From Ophiodon elongatus (Eukaryota > Chordata > Actinopteri > Perciformes > Hexagrammidae): a DNA stretch of 64,000 nucleotides. The translations under genes were made by a program, and so were the position numbers. Shown piece by piece: positions 26,601 through 35,623 of the stretch. The stretch spans positions 580,501 to 644,500 of the forward strand of contig JACSYO010000714.1 of assembly GCA_016806645.1 (NCBI GenBank). The letters run 5' to 3'. How positions within the stretch are numbered: the stretch's first letter is position 1; every line of letters starts with the position of its first letter. The notes beneath the pieces were generated by a model, which saw nothing but the letters and a program-made list of their open reading frames with translations, made no database searches and was not told the DNA's origin.

Positions 26601-29600
26601 TGACCCTCGGCAAACACCAGAAAACAAATACACAGCGGTTTGAAATGAAGATTTCATTGCTATGCAGAGCCATTTAAACCCCAAAGTGGTAAAAAAAAAA
26701 TAGAAAATACATTGAGATCCTGTACAAAATTGTATGCATAAATTGTACAAAATATATAAAAATGAATTATGAAATGTTATTGCTTGATTTTCAAAACGAA
26801 ATGGTTTAATTGAATATAATTAGCATTTCAATAACTTTTTTATTACATTTTATGACGTAATTTACAATGTTATTTTGACATTCTATACTATGGTTTTATA
26901 ACCTGCCATACGATGACATCTTTATGAGATCCACTACCTTGACTTTATCTGTCCTGCTGCCTTCAGACGGCTGCAAGGATTTAATGAAGTGATGTTTTTT
27001 CATTCATTAAAAATCAGCCTTGGACAACAGATACTGTAAGATTAATTCATAATAACTTATAGATGACTGCAGACGGATCTATTGACGTTGCCGCTTCAAC
27101 CACATTAAATATTTTAAAAGAGAAGAGTGACATTATGATCTAATTAGTGACATGAGATAACAAGTAAAAGTATGTATATTTATATACAAAGTCAGTTAAA
27201 AAAAAGTTGGTATACACATTTTTCCAGGTGATTCATAATTTCACGAGCGATATCGTTCTGTAATATTGACGACTTTGGGCCTCCGTAGCCCCTGACTTCA
27301 GACAGACGCCCACTGAATTCCACATAGGTCATACGCACTAAAGGAGACGGGAATGTTCGGTGTGACTCCGTGTGGACAGACCGACTATGTGCAGACCCTT
27401 TTTTAGATGACTGCGATGCCCTTCAGCCTCTTAAACATTCTGGCTCTTGTCTGCTAGGTGGCCCGTCTCGTTATAGGTCATCACATACTGTTCTCCACAC
27501 ATGTCTCCACACATGTCTCCACACATGTCCCCACACATGTCCAGCATGTTCCCCCAGCAACCGGGGATGTTGTTCCTTTAGAAGAAGGCAGCGCTAAATA
27601 AAGAGCAAGTCCCTGATTAGCTAACGGGAGGCGGTTACTTCTCCAGGTAAGAACGACATCTTCGGCGAGATGATCCACCTGTTCACCAAGCCGGGGAAAT
27701 CCTGTGCGGACGTGCGGGCGCTGAGCTACTGTGACCTGCACACCATCCAGAGGGAGGAGATCCTGGAGGTGCTGGACATGTATCCGGAGTTCGCCGACCA
27801 CTTCCTCACCAACCTGGAGCTGACCTTTGACCTCCGAGATGAAAAGGTAATCTGAACGGTGGTGCCACGACCTTTATGAAATGGATTGAAGGCTTTTCTG
27901 TAAAATCCATCTTTTGTAATTCAGCTTTGTAGATAGACGATCCATATCTCTGCCTGGTCCATTTCAAGTGGATGAATGCCTTTCTTATTAATTCCATGAA
28001 GTGCGTCATGCTTGTGGGAATGAAAGCATGAGGGCTAATTAAGACCTTTTACGTTGCTGTTGGCTGGAGGACCAGAGTGAGAGATGGAGAGGATTCGGGT
28101 GGGGTGGACATGTTGGACACGATGTAGGCTGTAATTAGGATGAACTGAGTGGAATGGAAAGATGTGTACGGCTTGGGTCATGATGTGAACAAGAGCCCAC
28201 ATTTGTCAATTGTTCATTTATCTTTTAAACCAGAGCGGGAAGAGCACTCTGTTGGCCTCCTGTTAGAGGATTACAGAAACAGGAGAGACATGGTGCTCCA
28301 ACCAGACGGCAGTAGTTTATGTTCCTTAGTTAAGTGAAGCACAAATACATTTAAGATGTTTAATGAGAGCAGAGTCATCCACTTCATCCTGCACACGCAG
28401 CAAATAGCTTCACAGTATGTCCATCAACATGTGCATTAGTATGGGTCTTTACATTCTACATGGTTCTAATCTTTCATTGTCCTCTTACAGACCACTGATT
28501 CTAACACGGACGACGTCGAGGCTCGAAGACGGGTGTCCTACAGACGGAAATCCTCCACAGGTCAGCATGAGACACAACATGGCTGCTGGGCTTTTACATC
28601 TCATAATCATGTTTATTTAAGACCCCACTCACTGTCCCTGTTACTCTAATTCATAGCAACATATCCGAGGTAGACTGGAGCTATAAGATAGTGAAACGAT
28701 GGCGTCTGCTCCCACATATCAGACCGTGGCAGCTCGTTTGGAAACTTTCTTTTATGATACAAACTATTTATATAAAACTTCAGTGAAATGTGTTTCTGAA
28801 AACATTTCAGGAGAGAAATAAGCCACAGAGGCTGTGAATCACCAATGTCAATAGTTTGTGGGATGAGTAGTTTCTTTACTCTTAAAGGTTTTGTCCCTTT
28901 TTTTGCATTTTCCCAATTTTCTTTTGGTCCAATCAAATGTTTTCTGGTCCATTTCGTTGGCTTGGCTTCATGCTTAAAACTCTTTATATGAGGCTTTTCT
29001 GAAACATCAATGGAGCGAGTGTATGAATAGGAAAATCACGTCCCAAACCGGAGCCGTTCAGTGGGCGGTCACTGAGCTCTATTAAGACTCTGATTAATGT
29101 TGCTTTCTATATTCTTCATATCTAAAGCGGATGAACACTGAATGCTGAGCAACAGTGTGTGTGTTGTTGTGCTGCAGCAGCCGCCCCGTGTCACCTGATG
29201 TAACGGAGGTCAACGCGTGGACAGCTGTGCATAATGCTCTGTGCTGTGGTGCAGCAGCGCTCCATCAGAGGCTGCACCTTGATCTCCATCTCTGTCCTGC
29301 TGCCTGCAGGCGGCTGAGAGAGAGCTCTCATACAGCACGAAGAGAGAATCACTCCTTTTAACCTGGATACAGATGTGATGACACATTAATTTGTTTTATG
29401 ATGATTTAATGCTTCTATTAGTTGGAGAGGGTTTAATTAAAGTAGTTTGTTATTGCTGCTATTTTTAAGAGTCCACTTAACATCCCAAAGGTAAACTCTT
29501 CTGTTTATGCTGCAGCTGGCTTAATAACCAGATGACGGTCCCATCGGAGGGAGGCTTCACAAACCGGGCTTACTTCAGGAAGTCAGGCTTATTTTCAGGT

Positions 29601-32600
29601 CATGAAGAAGATTTAGATAAATCTGACCCCTCGTGGGTTCTCCTCCTTTTAACACAAGTCTTATTGAGAACATGTCAAATGGATCAACACTTGATCTCTC
29701 TTGTTTTATTTACTGCTGTGGCTTTGTTTATCCTGGTTCAGTTCATCAGGCTCATTCAACAGAGACCTTTCACAACAAACCTCCCTCAGTACTCTGTGTG
29801 TGTTCTCGTTGCACTGCAGGTAAACACAGCAGGCAGTCGGACGGCATTAAAGATGGCCGTGTGTTTAAGAGCGACTGTGGAAACTCTAGTAATTTGACTT
29901 CTAACAGCCAGGAGACCTGGGACTCAGAGCCTCCACTCAGCAGTTTGCCTTCGATTCAGGCAAATCGAATCGCGTCACCATGGTTACAGGAATACAGTAG
30001 CACCATCTCCCAATATAACACACACAAGTGAGGACAGAGAATGTACCGAACCATCCAGCAGCCTCCGTCCACAGACTGAAATGTGCAACTTCACACCTGC
30101 TGATCACTTGACTCGCAAACGCACATGTGGAGTGACACGACACATCCTCGGTAGCTTATGAAAGATTATGAAAAGGCTCGCCGCCATGTTTTCTTTTCAC
30201 ATTATTTGTCCTCAGTTCAACCCCAAAGCAAAACACTCGCTACCTGTTGTCAGAGATAATGAGGCCTCCCCGACGTCCCCAGAGGAAGCAGAGCAGGCGG
30301 TGTTCCCCCAGCTCACTTCCTGATTACCATTTCTCCCTGCAGGCTCCCACAACAAGGAGCCGGCGGACGCCAAGCAAGGGAGGCACGTCTTCGCCCCCTC
30401 AGCAGCCGAGGACACGAGGGAGTCCGCGGAGGAGGGGGAGGACGAGGAGGACGAGGAGGAGGGCAGGGAGGAGGAGGAGGAGCAGAGGCCCTTGTGTGCT
30501 GGTGTGCTGGGCTACCCGGTGGTTAGAGACCACACCGTGGGCGTCGGGCTGAGCAGCGCTGCAGACGCGCAGGCCGGAGACAACGCGCAGAACCAGACGT
30601 ATCAAGGTGACGATGGAGAAGCCATCTTTGTTCCTGCAGTAGTTCTCATTCTCTTTTATTCAGTAACAAGGGGCTTATTTTTAGCCTTTTTACTTCCCCA
30701 TCATTCAAATAAGTGTTCGTTCAAATCTGATTCTTTAATTTGTTCCCAAACACATAAAAACAATGATTTTAGACAGTTTGAATCCCATCTTTATTATGCA
30801 AATCACCGTCTTGTTTGAATGGACATGACATTTGCTGTAAATCTGCAGCTTGTCCTCTAAAGTTTAACTCCAGAATGCTAATTGGCTCAGAAGTTAATTT
30901 AGAAAAAGGCCCCAAATCCCTAAGCTCCCAGCGGAGGAATGTCACACCTATTAAAAATGCCAAACAGGGATTATGTGTCATTATGGTGAAACCTAAAGCC
31001 CACTCAGTAATAAAACATAAGAGGATTATATCCAGCGGCCCGGGGGTCACCCCTTCTGATCGTAGGTCACGATCAAATAAAGGATTTACAGGAAACATTC
31101 GGTAAAATCATGTTGTTGACATCGCTGTATCTGCCAAGTTTGGTACCATTTACATATTTTCAGGAAATGTGAGAGATAAATATGGTCTTAATTGGGAAAA
31201 ATGAAATCCAAAGCAAGTAAAGGGAGTTGTGTAAGCCTGCCGTAGATCCCAGTGCAGACCGTGGCAGCAGCAGGCCTGACAAAGAGCTGCCTCTGGGATG
31301 GAGACTCTCTCTCTTTCTCTCGCTCTCTCGTTTGAAATGCTTCAACCACCATGAAACCACCCAGTGAACAAAGCTCCTGCACACCAACACGCTGCAGGAC
31401 TCCCCTGTATTCTAACTGCCAACTCGGTGGGATTCTACGTTGCGATGGATGATTTGATGTTATTAATATCCCATAATTCAGCTGTTGCAGCCAAAAGAGG
31501 ATTTCTGCCAGAGCATGGCGTGATATTGATTCCTATCAACGCCAAATGACAACCTAATTTCCAGCCATCACTTTTTTTAAATTCATATTAAAATATTTTT
31601 GGGGCTTTTTTTTTATAAATTAAAGGGATAGTGCCACTAAACTGTGCGGGGAATGTCTTTATTCTATGATTTATTGGTTGTTCGGAAATCTCAGAATATT
31701 CAGATTTTGTTTATCGTAAATTTGTGAGTTTGCACTTGTATATTCACCGCTCCAATCTCCAAGGCTTTTTCCTTGTTAATTAACAACTTTAATCTTTGAA
31801 TCTCTAATTATTTTCTCTGAATATTACCCCCTTCCCCCAGCTCCACTTTTATTATTTCTTTTCTATTGTTATTGGAGAACACAGCCGAAGAGAGGGGGGG
31901 AGCATGCAGCAAAGGGACGCAGGTCAGATTTGAGTACAAGGGGCTCCTGCTCTACCAGGTGAGCTACTGTGGCCCCCCCAGCCATCATCACGGAGAACAA
32001 AAGTCCCACTGAGGGTGTGATTGTCAGCCAGGGTCAGATGTGTGTTCTGCTCTGTAGGATAGATGTTATGATTCAGCAGGCGGTAAGCTGATCAGAGCTT
32101 AGTGAAGCTAAATGATGACAAAGGCACAAGAGGGGAAGATGCTTCCCCAGAGGCCCTGTTCTAATAACACAGATCATTTACTGTGTGTGTGTTCCCTGCA
32201 GAGCTCCGTGCAGACGAGTGGGTGCGCCAGCGGCCCGACGAGGGCGCGGAGGAGTCGGCCCGGTGTCGAGAGACGCCAGCCGGGGAGGACGACAGCGACA
32301 CAGACCTCACCTACGGAGAGGTGGAGCAACGGCTGGACCTGCTGCAGCAGCACCTCAACAGGTAGGGGCAGCATGTTGGTCATTTACATCCAGGGACTCA
32401 CGAAGTATCAGGGTGGTGTTTTCCGATACGCCCTCTAACTGTGAGGATGGAGTAGCTGATGATCCGTGGCCTCATTCATATAATCCCTTCTCTGGCTTTA
32501 TCTTAAATCCCATCATATCATTGTTTCAAAGGATATGAGGAAAGTCATGCGGCATTTCAATGAGCTATTCACTTAAAGAGAAATACCAATGTTACACCTT

Positions 32601-35600
32601 TTTAAAGTGGGTCTCCAGATGTTAGAAAGTACTGCATATGTGAAAAAGGTTCTGTAAAGCCTTTGCTGAATGGAGCCTGATAAATGTCAAGTGAGTCGGC
32701 GGACTTTGAAAATGAAAGAGACAAAGAAGTGAGCTGACCTCTCTGCTGCAGGCCTAATCGGCCATGACGAGCATATCACACCTGAATCTCTGATTGAACT
32801 GATGATCGGGGGACGAGTTGCATTGTGGGTAAAGCGGGCGCCAGGTTTCAACAAGGAAGAAGAATGCAGGACTTTAAAAAACTAGATATCTCTGGCTCAG
32901 CTGCCTCAATTTTAGCCTTTTTTGTTTAAAATCTCGAAACGCAAGGGTTAGGGTTAACCTAAGATCAAATAATCAGGAAATCATCGATACATTTATTTTA
33001 GAAGCGACTCATGGCGTATAGATGGCGGAATTAAAGACCCCTCTGGGCTCAGTTTACCATTACAGGCGCTTTATTTTAACAAAGTCATCTCTCAGAGCTC
33101 GCAGGACGAGCCCCGTGATTCTGCCTGTAATTGGCTGAATACTTGCACGGAGACATTTTGGGCCAGACACCCATGTGAGCAGCTTGTGCGATTCTGGGCT
33201 GGTGCTCTGATCCAGATGAGGGGGAGGCAGGCAGCGGCTGTCTATTTATAGCAGGCAGCCACGAGAAGCACACTGCTGACGTCATCGTAAAGTTTGGGTG
33301 CAATTACGGTGGACAAGAAGGCAATGGTGTTCTCAGCCACCACTTCCCTTAAGGGGGTCAAAGATAAACGCATCAGGCTGCCAGTGGGCCCTTGGGCAAG
33401 GCACTTAACCCCAAATTGCTCCCGCCGGCTGTTGGTCAGAACACTAGAAAAGTACCTCGAAGTTGTACTTGAGTATTCCATTCAACCTAACTTTATATTT
33501 CTCCTCCACTACGTCTCAGAGGGAAATATTGTACTTTTTACAGCATATTAGTAACTAGTTCATTTGCAGATTCCTAATGCAAAAGATAGAGCAAATAACA
33601 AATTCTAATAATTATTCATAACTTAATAAAACATAAGTATGAAGTAGCTCTACCCTTACCAACTGCAGCATTAAAGTGATGAACTCATGAATGCATTAAT
33701 AGTTGTATTCCAATGATATAATATAGTATTCTGATGTGGGCCGTGTTGCATAATGAAAACTTTAACTTCAGTATAGGATGTAAAAAAACTAAATAAAATG
33801 TAATTTACAGTCATAAAAACAGTATAGTATAGCATTTAAAAAAATTCATAGTATAGCATGTCATAGTAAAAATGTATTTTATAATAGAAAAACTATTAAA
33901 AAGTCAGAAATTCATAGCAAGCCAGTCACGGTCCTTAGGAGTCGCAGCAAAGTAAGTCATAAAGAGAACTGTATAGAACATGGCCACTCTATCTGACTGG
34001 AGCCAAAGATTTGATTTGCCCTTGAGCGTCCTCTGAAGAGCGAAACAGGACGTCTGGAGTCTCTGCTCGCTCCGTTAGCTGTGTGTGTGTGTGGGGAGAA
34101 AAGAGGTGATTCACCGTCTATATGTCATGATGATGTAACTCGCTGCATTGGGTGATGACACACACAAGTTCAATTTTGTGGTACCTGCATGCCTCCCTTG
34201 TGCTCCATCAGGTTCACATCCCATTGTAACTCAAGTAAATTGCAAGTGCCTCTAAATTGTACTTAAGTATTTTTAATTTCCTGCTACTTTAGACCTCTAC
34301 CCCACCACTATTCAGAGGCAAATATATAACGCATATACTTAAAGTACATTTTGATGATAATACTTCTGTATTTAAAAGTTTTTTAATGCAGAGCTTTTAC
34401 TTCAGTAAGTGAAAGATGTGATTCCTTTATCAGCCTCATCAGAATTATTCTACTTCCTGGAGGATACTCCATACAAACGTCTGCATTTGTAAGGTGGAGC
34501 CTCCCCCTAGTGTTTGTTATTAGTATTGACCACAAAATGCATCATCCCATACAATGTTTAAATACATTTTCATACTTTAGTTATTTTCCCTGAGAGAAGT
34601 ATGGTGTTTTTCATCCATGTTTTATTCTGTCGTCCATCAGACTGGAGTCCCAGATGACTTCAGACATCCAGGCCATCCTGCATCTCCTCCAGAGGCAGAC
34701 CACGTCCGGCCCCCCCGCCTACAGCACCGTCACCTCCAGCCCAGAGTACCAGAGGCCAGCCATCCGCAGCCAGCCGGTGTCCGCCATCCAGACGGAGCTC
34801 AGCCTCGATCCTGCTCCTCCTCGGCCACAGGTCAAAACTCTTATTTCATGTAACATACTGTATTATTGCAATTATAGATAATGTAGTCTCGAGTCCGACT
34901 TTACATTAATATTGTACAAGATCAAATTTAGCAGGGTGTTCCAGACGTCCCTCTCCCCAGCAACCTTTTCTGAGAGTTTGGTTAGCCAGAACTCCTTTGA
35001 GGCCGACTGAAAGTCTAACCGGTACTAGTCTGTGGTTCCCAGAGACCCCTGGGCCGACCGAGCCTGAAGAACCCTCCAGTAGGTTCTTAGCTTGCCGCCA
35101 CACAGCAACCCTCCGACCACAATGGAGGTTTTGAGCATGACCCACTGGGATTGCAGGTCTCGAGCGTTCCCCGAAGAGCTCGGGGTCGCGGTCCCAGTTT
35201 GCCTCACCATGGTTGGGCTTACCAGGTCTGAGCCAAAGCCACCGTAAATGTTTACATCATGTTCAGAGTCTGCACTCGGTACTTCCTTAGAAATGTTCCT
35301 CTCCCAAATGGCTCATGACGCCCGCTGTGCTTTGTCTTCTTCAGAGCCCCGGTCCAGACAAGGCCCAGAACAAATCCAAAGAGACCTCCCCAGTCCTCCT
35401 CCGCACGGAGACTTCTCCAGATGGGAACATTGTTGGACTGCAGGAGGGCGACACGGAGCCGAGACACACACAGAACGGCGTGGACTCTGTAGAGCAACGC
35501 AACCCCCAACAGCCACCGAGGCAACCGTCAGGCCGACAGGCCTCTCTACCTGAGGTCCCCAGCAGCTCAGGAATGTTGGGACTCCACAGGCCCGTTTCTG

Positions 35601-35623
35601 ACCCGTGGCTTCCAGGAAAGTAG
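5846..35623 (+). CDS. kcnh7: ERG-type voltage-gated potassium channel, 3' part (14 exons)
   Basis: This encodes the pore-forming alpha subunit of an ether-a-go-go-related K+ channel, which sits in the plasma membrane as a tetramer. Exons are 5846-6325, 7872-7892, 9952-10166, 15935-16360, 21331-21562, 21671-21838, 22208-22407, 24964-25216, 27647-27846, 28491-28560, 30343-30606, 32202-32361, 34641-34830 and 35345-35623. All junctions are GT-AG and phases agree, giving about 1051 residues. In order these are the PAS-S1 linker, S1-S3, the arginine-rich S4, S5, the SVGFGN selectivity filter, S6, C-linker, cyclic-nucleotide-binding homology domain, an acidic linker, a short coiled coil and the tail. 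ERG3 is favoured over ERG1/2 by linker motifs (KQSLPQEDPD, SGPLDHSSPK), by DLTYGEVEQRLDLL, by the C-terminal VSDPWLPGK and by gca as neighbour. The N-terminal cap and PAS exons (roughly 170-180 residues) are upstream. Oddities are a 21-nt microexon, a split S5-pore exon and a Glu-rich insertion. Confidence 0.93.
6326..7871. other. kcnh7: kcnh7 intron
   Basis: No gene was recognised. The intron contains a T run after the donor (6367-6377), general A/T-rich sequence, and a long pyrimidine tract at about 7795-7850 serving the microexon acceptor. Confidence 0.75.
7872..7892 (+). CDS. kcnh7: kcnh7 21-nt microexon (DNGRNIK)
   Basis: Twenty-one bases between CACAG and GTAACA encode (D)NGRNIK(G), joining HASE to GPLSQIRSSLLG. 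This matches the ERG3 linker around DNGRNVKG. Both ends are phase 1, so skipping keeps the frame. A long pyrimidine tract (about 7795-7850) is followed by TTGCTGCCATCACAG, placing two TGC words within 15 nt of the acceptor, an arrangement typical of SRRM4-dependent neural microexons. Confidence 0.88.
7893..9951. other. kcnh7: kcnh7 intron
   Basis: No gene was recognised. It contains a (GT)n microsatellite at 8779-8813. The word GGTACC or close variants of CGGTAC recur near 8943, 9515, 9535 and 9559, possibly a degenerate dispersed repeat between about 8935 and 9570. Confidence 0.7.
8779..8813. repeat. (GT)n microsatellite
   Basis: Uninterrupted GT dinucleotides over 35 bp in a kcnh7 intron. 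Confidence 0.98.
9952..10166 (+). CDS. kcnh7: kcnh7 exon: proximal pre-S1 linker
   Basis: This encodes (G)PLSQIRSSLLGSTSD, KYSTINRIP, LITLNF, TIIAPKVKDRTHNVT and DKVTQ. The segment is highly conserved among ERG channels and precedes the N-linker to S1. Acceptor AG is at 9950-9951, donor GT at 10167. It enters in phase 1 and leaves in phase 0. The length of 215 nt is close to my recollection of 212 nt for the human KCNH2 equivalent. Confidence 0.92.
13181..13260. repeat. Compound (TC)n(TG)n microsatellite
   Basis: About 30 bp of TC repeats change through CTGTCTCTG units to about 40 bp of TG repeats. Confidence 0.97.
14041..15307. mobile_element. Non-autonomous element with about 275-bp terminal inverted repeats
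   Basis: The arm 14041-14320 and the arm 15035-15307 are near-perfect reverse complements. For example, AGAGCCCCGCATGGCTCAGA on the left pairs with the complement near 15125 on the right, and GGATTTAAAAAAAC sits at the outer end of both. About 715 bp lie between the arms with no convincing ORF. This is the form of a foldback or long-TIR non-autonomous DNA transposon; outer ends and target duplication were not resolved. Confidence 0.85.
15662..15885. repeat. AT-rich palindromic low-complexity tract
   Basis: Alternating ATATAT, GATATA and GAGAATAT units, with repeated TTAATTATGAGAATAT words and a self-complementary ATAG/CTAT region at about 15785-15865, flanked by short GT and CA runs. It ends about 50 bp before the S1-S3 exon. 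Confidence 0.85.
15935..16360 (+). CDS. kcnh7: kcnh7 exon: S1-S3 of the voltage sensor
   Basis: This starts VLSLGADVLPEYK and ends FGSGSDE, with 142 codons and phase 0 at both ends. Membrane segments are S1 (about 16031-16100), S2 (about 16163-16225) and S3 (about 16289-16345). Acidic voltage-sensor counter-charges are visible in S2 (VDLIVDIMF) and S3 (FLIDMV). The extracellular S1-S2 loop carries the ERG pattern RRRECGYSCSPLN. Confidence 0.95.
16424..16670 (+). mobile_element. tRNA-derived SINE
   Basis: The head has RNA polymerase III boxes: TGGCTCAGTGG (A box) at 16433-16443 and GTTCGATCC (B box) at 16479-16487, spaced as in a tRNA. The body continues with CTTGGAAAGACACTTAA, GTGTGTGAATG words and AAGCACTTTGAGTGGTCGG. 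Related fragments in this window (31930-31972 reversed, 54994-55150 reversed) support a dispersed family. The head lacks a clean acceptor stem, so it is not a functional tRNA gene. Confidence 0.85.
16838..16960 (+). repeat. Probable SINE body fragment
   Basis: The words GATACTGAACCCCAAGTTGC and TTAAAGTGCTTTAAAAAGTC resemble the internal CACTTAAACCC...AAAGCACTTTGAG order of the SINE 400 bp upstream. The fragment has no head and has diverged. Confidence 0.5.
17604..17634. repeat. (CA)n microsatellite
   Basis: About 15 uninterrupted CA units in a kcnh7 intron. Confidence 0.97.
20395..20437. repeat. (TG)n microsatellite
   Basis: TG repeats with single interruptions over about 43 bp. Confidence 0.95.
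21331..21562 (+). CDS. kcnh7: kcnh7 exon: S4 and S5
   Basis: This encodes TTLIGLLKTARLLRL, VRVARKLDRYSEYG, then S5 (ALIAHWLACIW) and the start of the extracellular turret (NVEKPY, GWLDNLG, VSIG). S4 carries the regularly spaced basic residues of a voltage sensor. The exon leaves in phase 1 and is followed by a 108-nt intron that splits what I remember as one exon in human KCNH2. Confidence 0.95.
21671..21838 (+). CDS. kcnh7: kcnh7 exon: turret, pore helix, selectivity filter, start of S6
   Basis: This encodes (G)KKYNYSD, SSGPSIKDKYVTALYF, TFSSLTSVGFGNVSP and EKIFSICVMLIG. The ERG-type selectivity filter SVGFGN is at 21763-21780. NYS in the turret is a potential N-glycosylation site at the position of NDS in human ERG3. 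The exon enters and leaves in phase 1. Confidence 0.95.
22208..22407 (+). CDS. kcnh7: kcnh7 exon: S6 end and C-linker
   Basis: This encodes (S)LMYASIFGNVSAIIQ, RLYSGTARYHLQML, RVKEFIRFHQIPNPLR and EYFQHAWTYTNGID, ending NMNM-like at MNM. S6 carries the ERG gate region and leads into the C-linker that couples the pore to the cytosolic domain. It enters in phase 1 and leaves in phase 0. Confidence 0.95.
22408..24963. other. kcnh7: kcnh7 intron
   Basis: No exon was found. It contains one copy of a dispersed repeat at about 23262-23770 that recurs at 39222-39618. The remainder is unremarkable A/T-rich intron sequence. Confidence 0.72.
23262..23770. repeat. Dispersed repeat, copy 1
   Basis: Shares an ordered set of words with 39222-39618 in the same orientation: TGCTCTCTT...GACTCCATT, AGTAAT, GGGCTGNCTGACGG, AATATAGCGTA, GTCTAAAAT, CACAGCAG...TTGCT, CGATGGA and CCTCATACAACC...CTTCAAAA. 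It is an unnamed family; no coding frame is shared. Confidence 0.7.
24964..25216 (+). CDS. kcnh7: kcnh7 exon: C-linker end and cyclic-nucleotide-binding homology domain
   Basis: This encodes VLKGFPECLQADICLHLN through APPGDTLVHGGDVLTALYF, SRGSIEILKDD and VVVAILG. At 253 nt it equals the length I recall for human KCNH2 exon 9. In ERG channels this fold does not bind cAMP strongly but interacts with the PAS domain. It leaves in phase 1. Confidence 0.95.
25330..25412 (+). repeat. Retroposon 3' tail fragment
   Basis: Contains GATTGTAAAGCCCTCTGAGG, TGTGATGTTGGGCTATACAA and AATAAATTTAAATT. A reverse-complement relative lies at 36710-36785. Such tails are shared by fish SINE and LINE2-like retroposons. 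Confidence 0.6.
27487..27545. repeat. 12-bp tandem repeat
   Basis: About four copies of CTCCACACATGT (one variant with CCCC) lie about 100 bp upstream of the 27647 exon acceptor. Confidence 0.9.
27647..27846 (+). CDS. kcnh7: kcnh7 exon: end of the cyclic-nucleotide-binding homology domain
   Basis: This encodes (G)KNDIFGEMIHLF, KPGKSCADVRALSYCDL, IQREEILEVLDMYPEF and FLTNLELTFDLRDEK. The exon ends in phase 0 at GAAAAG|GTAATC. Conservation falls sharply after this exon, as expected for the ERG C-terminal region. Confidence 0.95.
28491..28560 (+). CDS. kcnh7: kcnh7 exon: start of the variable C-terminal linker
   Basis: Seventy nucleotides encode TTDSNTDDVEARRRVSYRRK and SST(G), between CTCTTACAG and GTCAGC. 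Position and the basic RRR-S pattern correspond to KLRRRKLSF of human ERG3. It enters in phase 0 and leaves in phase 1, which fits the exon at 30343. Confidence 0.82.
28561..30342. other. kcnh7: kcnh7 intron
   Basis: No accepted exon. A good-looking acceptor at 29817-29819 is followed by an open frame to a TGA at 30029-30031, discussed as a possible alternative terminal exon. No repeat stands out. Confidence 0.65.
30343..30606 (+). CDS. kcnh7: kcnh7 exon: acidic C-terminal linker
   Basis: The frame starts (G)SHNKEPADAKQG and ends NAQNQTYQ. It includes a Glu/Asp-rich run at 30429-30482 and then EQRPLCAGVLGYP, which aligns with EQKPLFSGIV of human ERG3. Phase 1 at both ends agrees with its neighbours. 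Other frames across this exon are open but hit stops or break phase. Confidence 0.85.
31930..31972 (-). repeat. SINE head fragment, reversed
   Basis: On the minus strand it reads CACAGTAGCTCACCTGGTAG then AGCAGGAGCCCC, a tRNA-like A-box region similar to the SINE at 16424. Only the head is recognisable. Confidence 0.65.
32202..32361 (+). CDS. kcnh7: kcnh7 exon: C-terminal coiled coil, first part
   Basis: This encodes (E)LRADEWVRQRPDEG and DDSDTDLTYGEVEQRL, DLLQQHLNR. It matches the ERG3 segment ESDLTYGEVEQRLDLLQ, a short coiled coil proposed to aid subunit assembly. It enters in phase 1 and leaves in phase 2. Confidence 0.92.
33440..33545 (+). repeat. ACTT-rich dispersed repeat, copy 1
   Basis: TTGTACTTGAGTATT, CTCCACTACGTCTCAGAGG and AAATATTGTACTTTTT match an ordered set at 34225-34410 in the same orientation. 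The family is unnamed. Confidence 0.6.
34225..34410 (+). repeat. ACTT-rich dispersed repeat, copy 2
   Basis: TTGTACTTAAGTATTTTTAA, CCCCACCACTATTCAGAGG and CAAATATATAAC, then TTTTACTTCAGTAAGT, parallel the copy at 33440. Confidence 0.6.
34641..34830 (+). CDS. kcnh7: kcnh7 exon: coiled coil end and tail
   Basis: This encodes (R)LESQMTSDIQAILHLLQRQT, PPAYSTVTSSPEYQRP and a Ser/Pro-rich tail ending PAPPRPQ. It matches ERG3 LESQMTTDIQTILQLLQ and PPAYSMVT. It leaves in phase 0 at CACAG|GTCAAA. Confidence 0.92.
34831..35344. other. kcnh7: Last kcnh7 intron
   Basis: A 514-nt intron between GTCAAA and TCTTCTTCAG. No repeat or additional exon was recognised. Confidence 0.8.
35345..35623 (+). CDS. kcnh7: kcnh7 terminal coding exon
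   Basis: This encodes SPGPDKAQNKSKE onwards and ends GLHRPVSDPWLPGK with stop TAG at 35621-35623. The end matches human ERG3 GLHRHVSDPGLPGK, which is the strongest single argument for kcnh7 over kcnh2 or kcnh6. A further RQASLPEVPSSSG block fits the ERG3 tail. Confidence 0.94.
   Translation, partial: SPGPDKAQNKSKETSPVLLRTETSPDGNIVGLQEGDTEPRHTQNGVDSVEQRNPQQPPRQPSGRQASLPEVPSSSGMLGLHRPVSDPWLPGK

Larger units (their letters stand above)
25217..27646. other. kcnh7: kcnh7 intron
   Basis: No exon was found. It contains a retroposon-tail fragment near 25340-25412, a purine-rich stretch near 25960-26190 and a 12-bp tandem repeat at about 27487-27545. Confidence 0.72.
30607..34640. other. kcnh7: Two kcnh7 introns (30607-32201, 32362-34640)
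   Basis: No further exon besides 32202-32361. They contain a reversed SINE head (31930-31972), a SINE-tail-like fragment near 33385-33430, and two copies of an ACTT-rich dispersed repeat at about 33440-33545 and 34225-34410. Confidence 0.7.

Noticed and set aside
29820..30027. Constitutive internal kcnh7 exon
   Set aside because: Its best donor would leave phase 2 and push the 30343 exon into a frame that ends at a stop; direct joining of 28560 to 30343 keeps phase and matches ERG3.
30247..30552. Arg/Pro-rich ORF overlapping the acidic kcnh7 exon
   Set aside because: It is an alternative frame of a GAG-rich exon; the frame used matches EQKPL of ERG3 and has correct phase.
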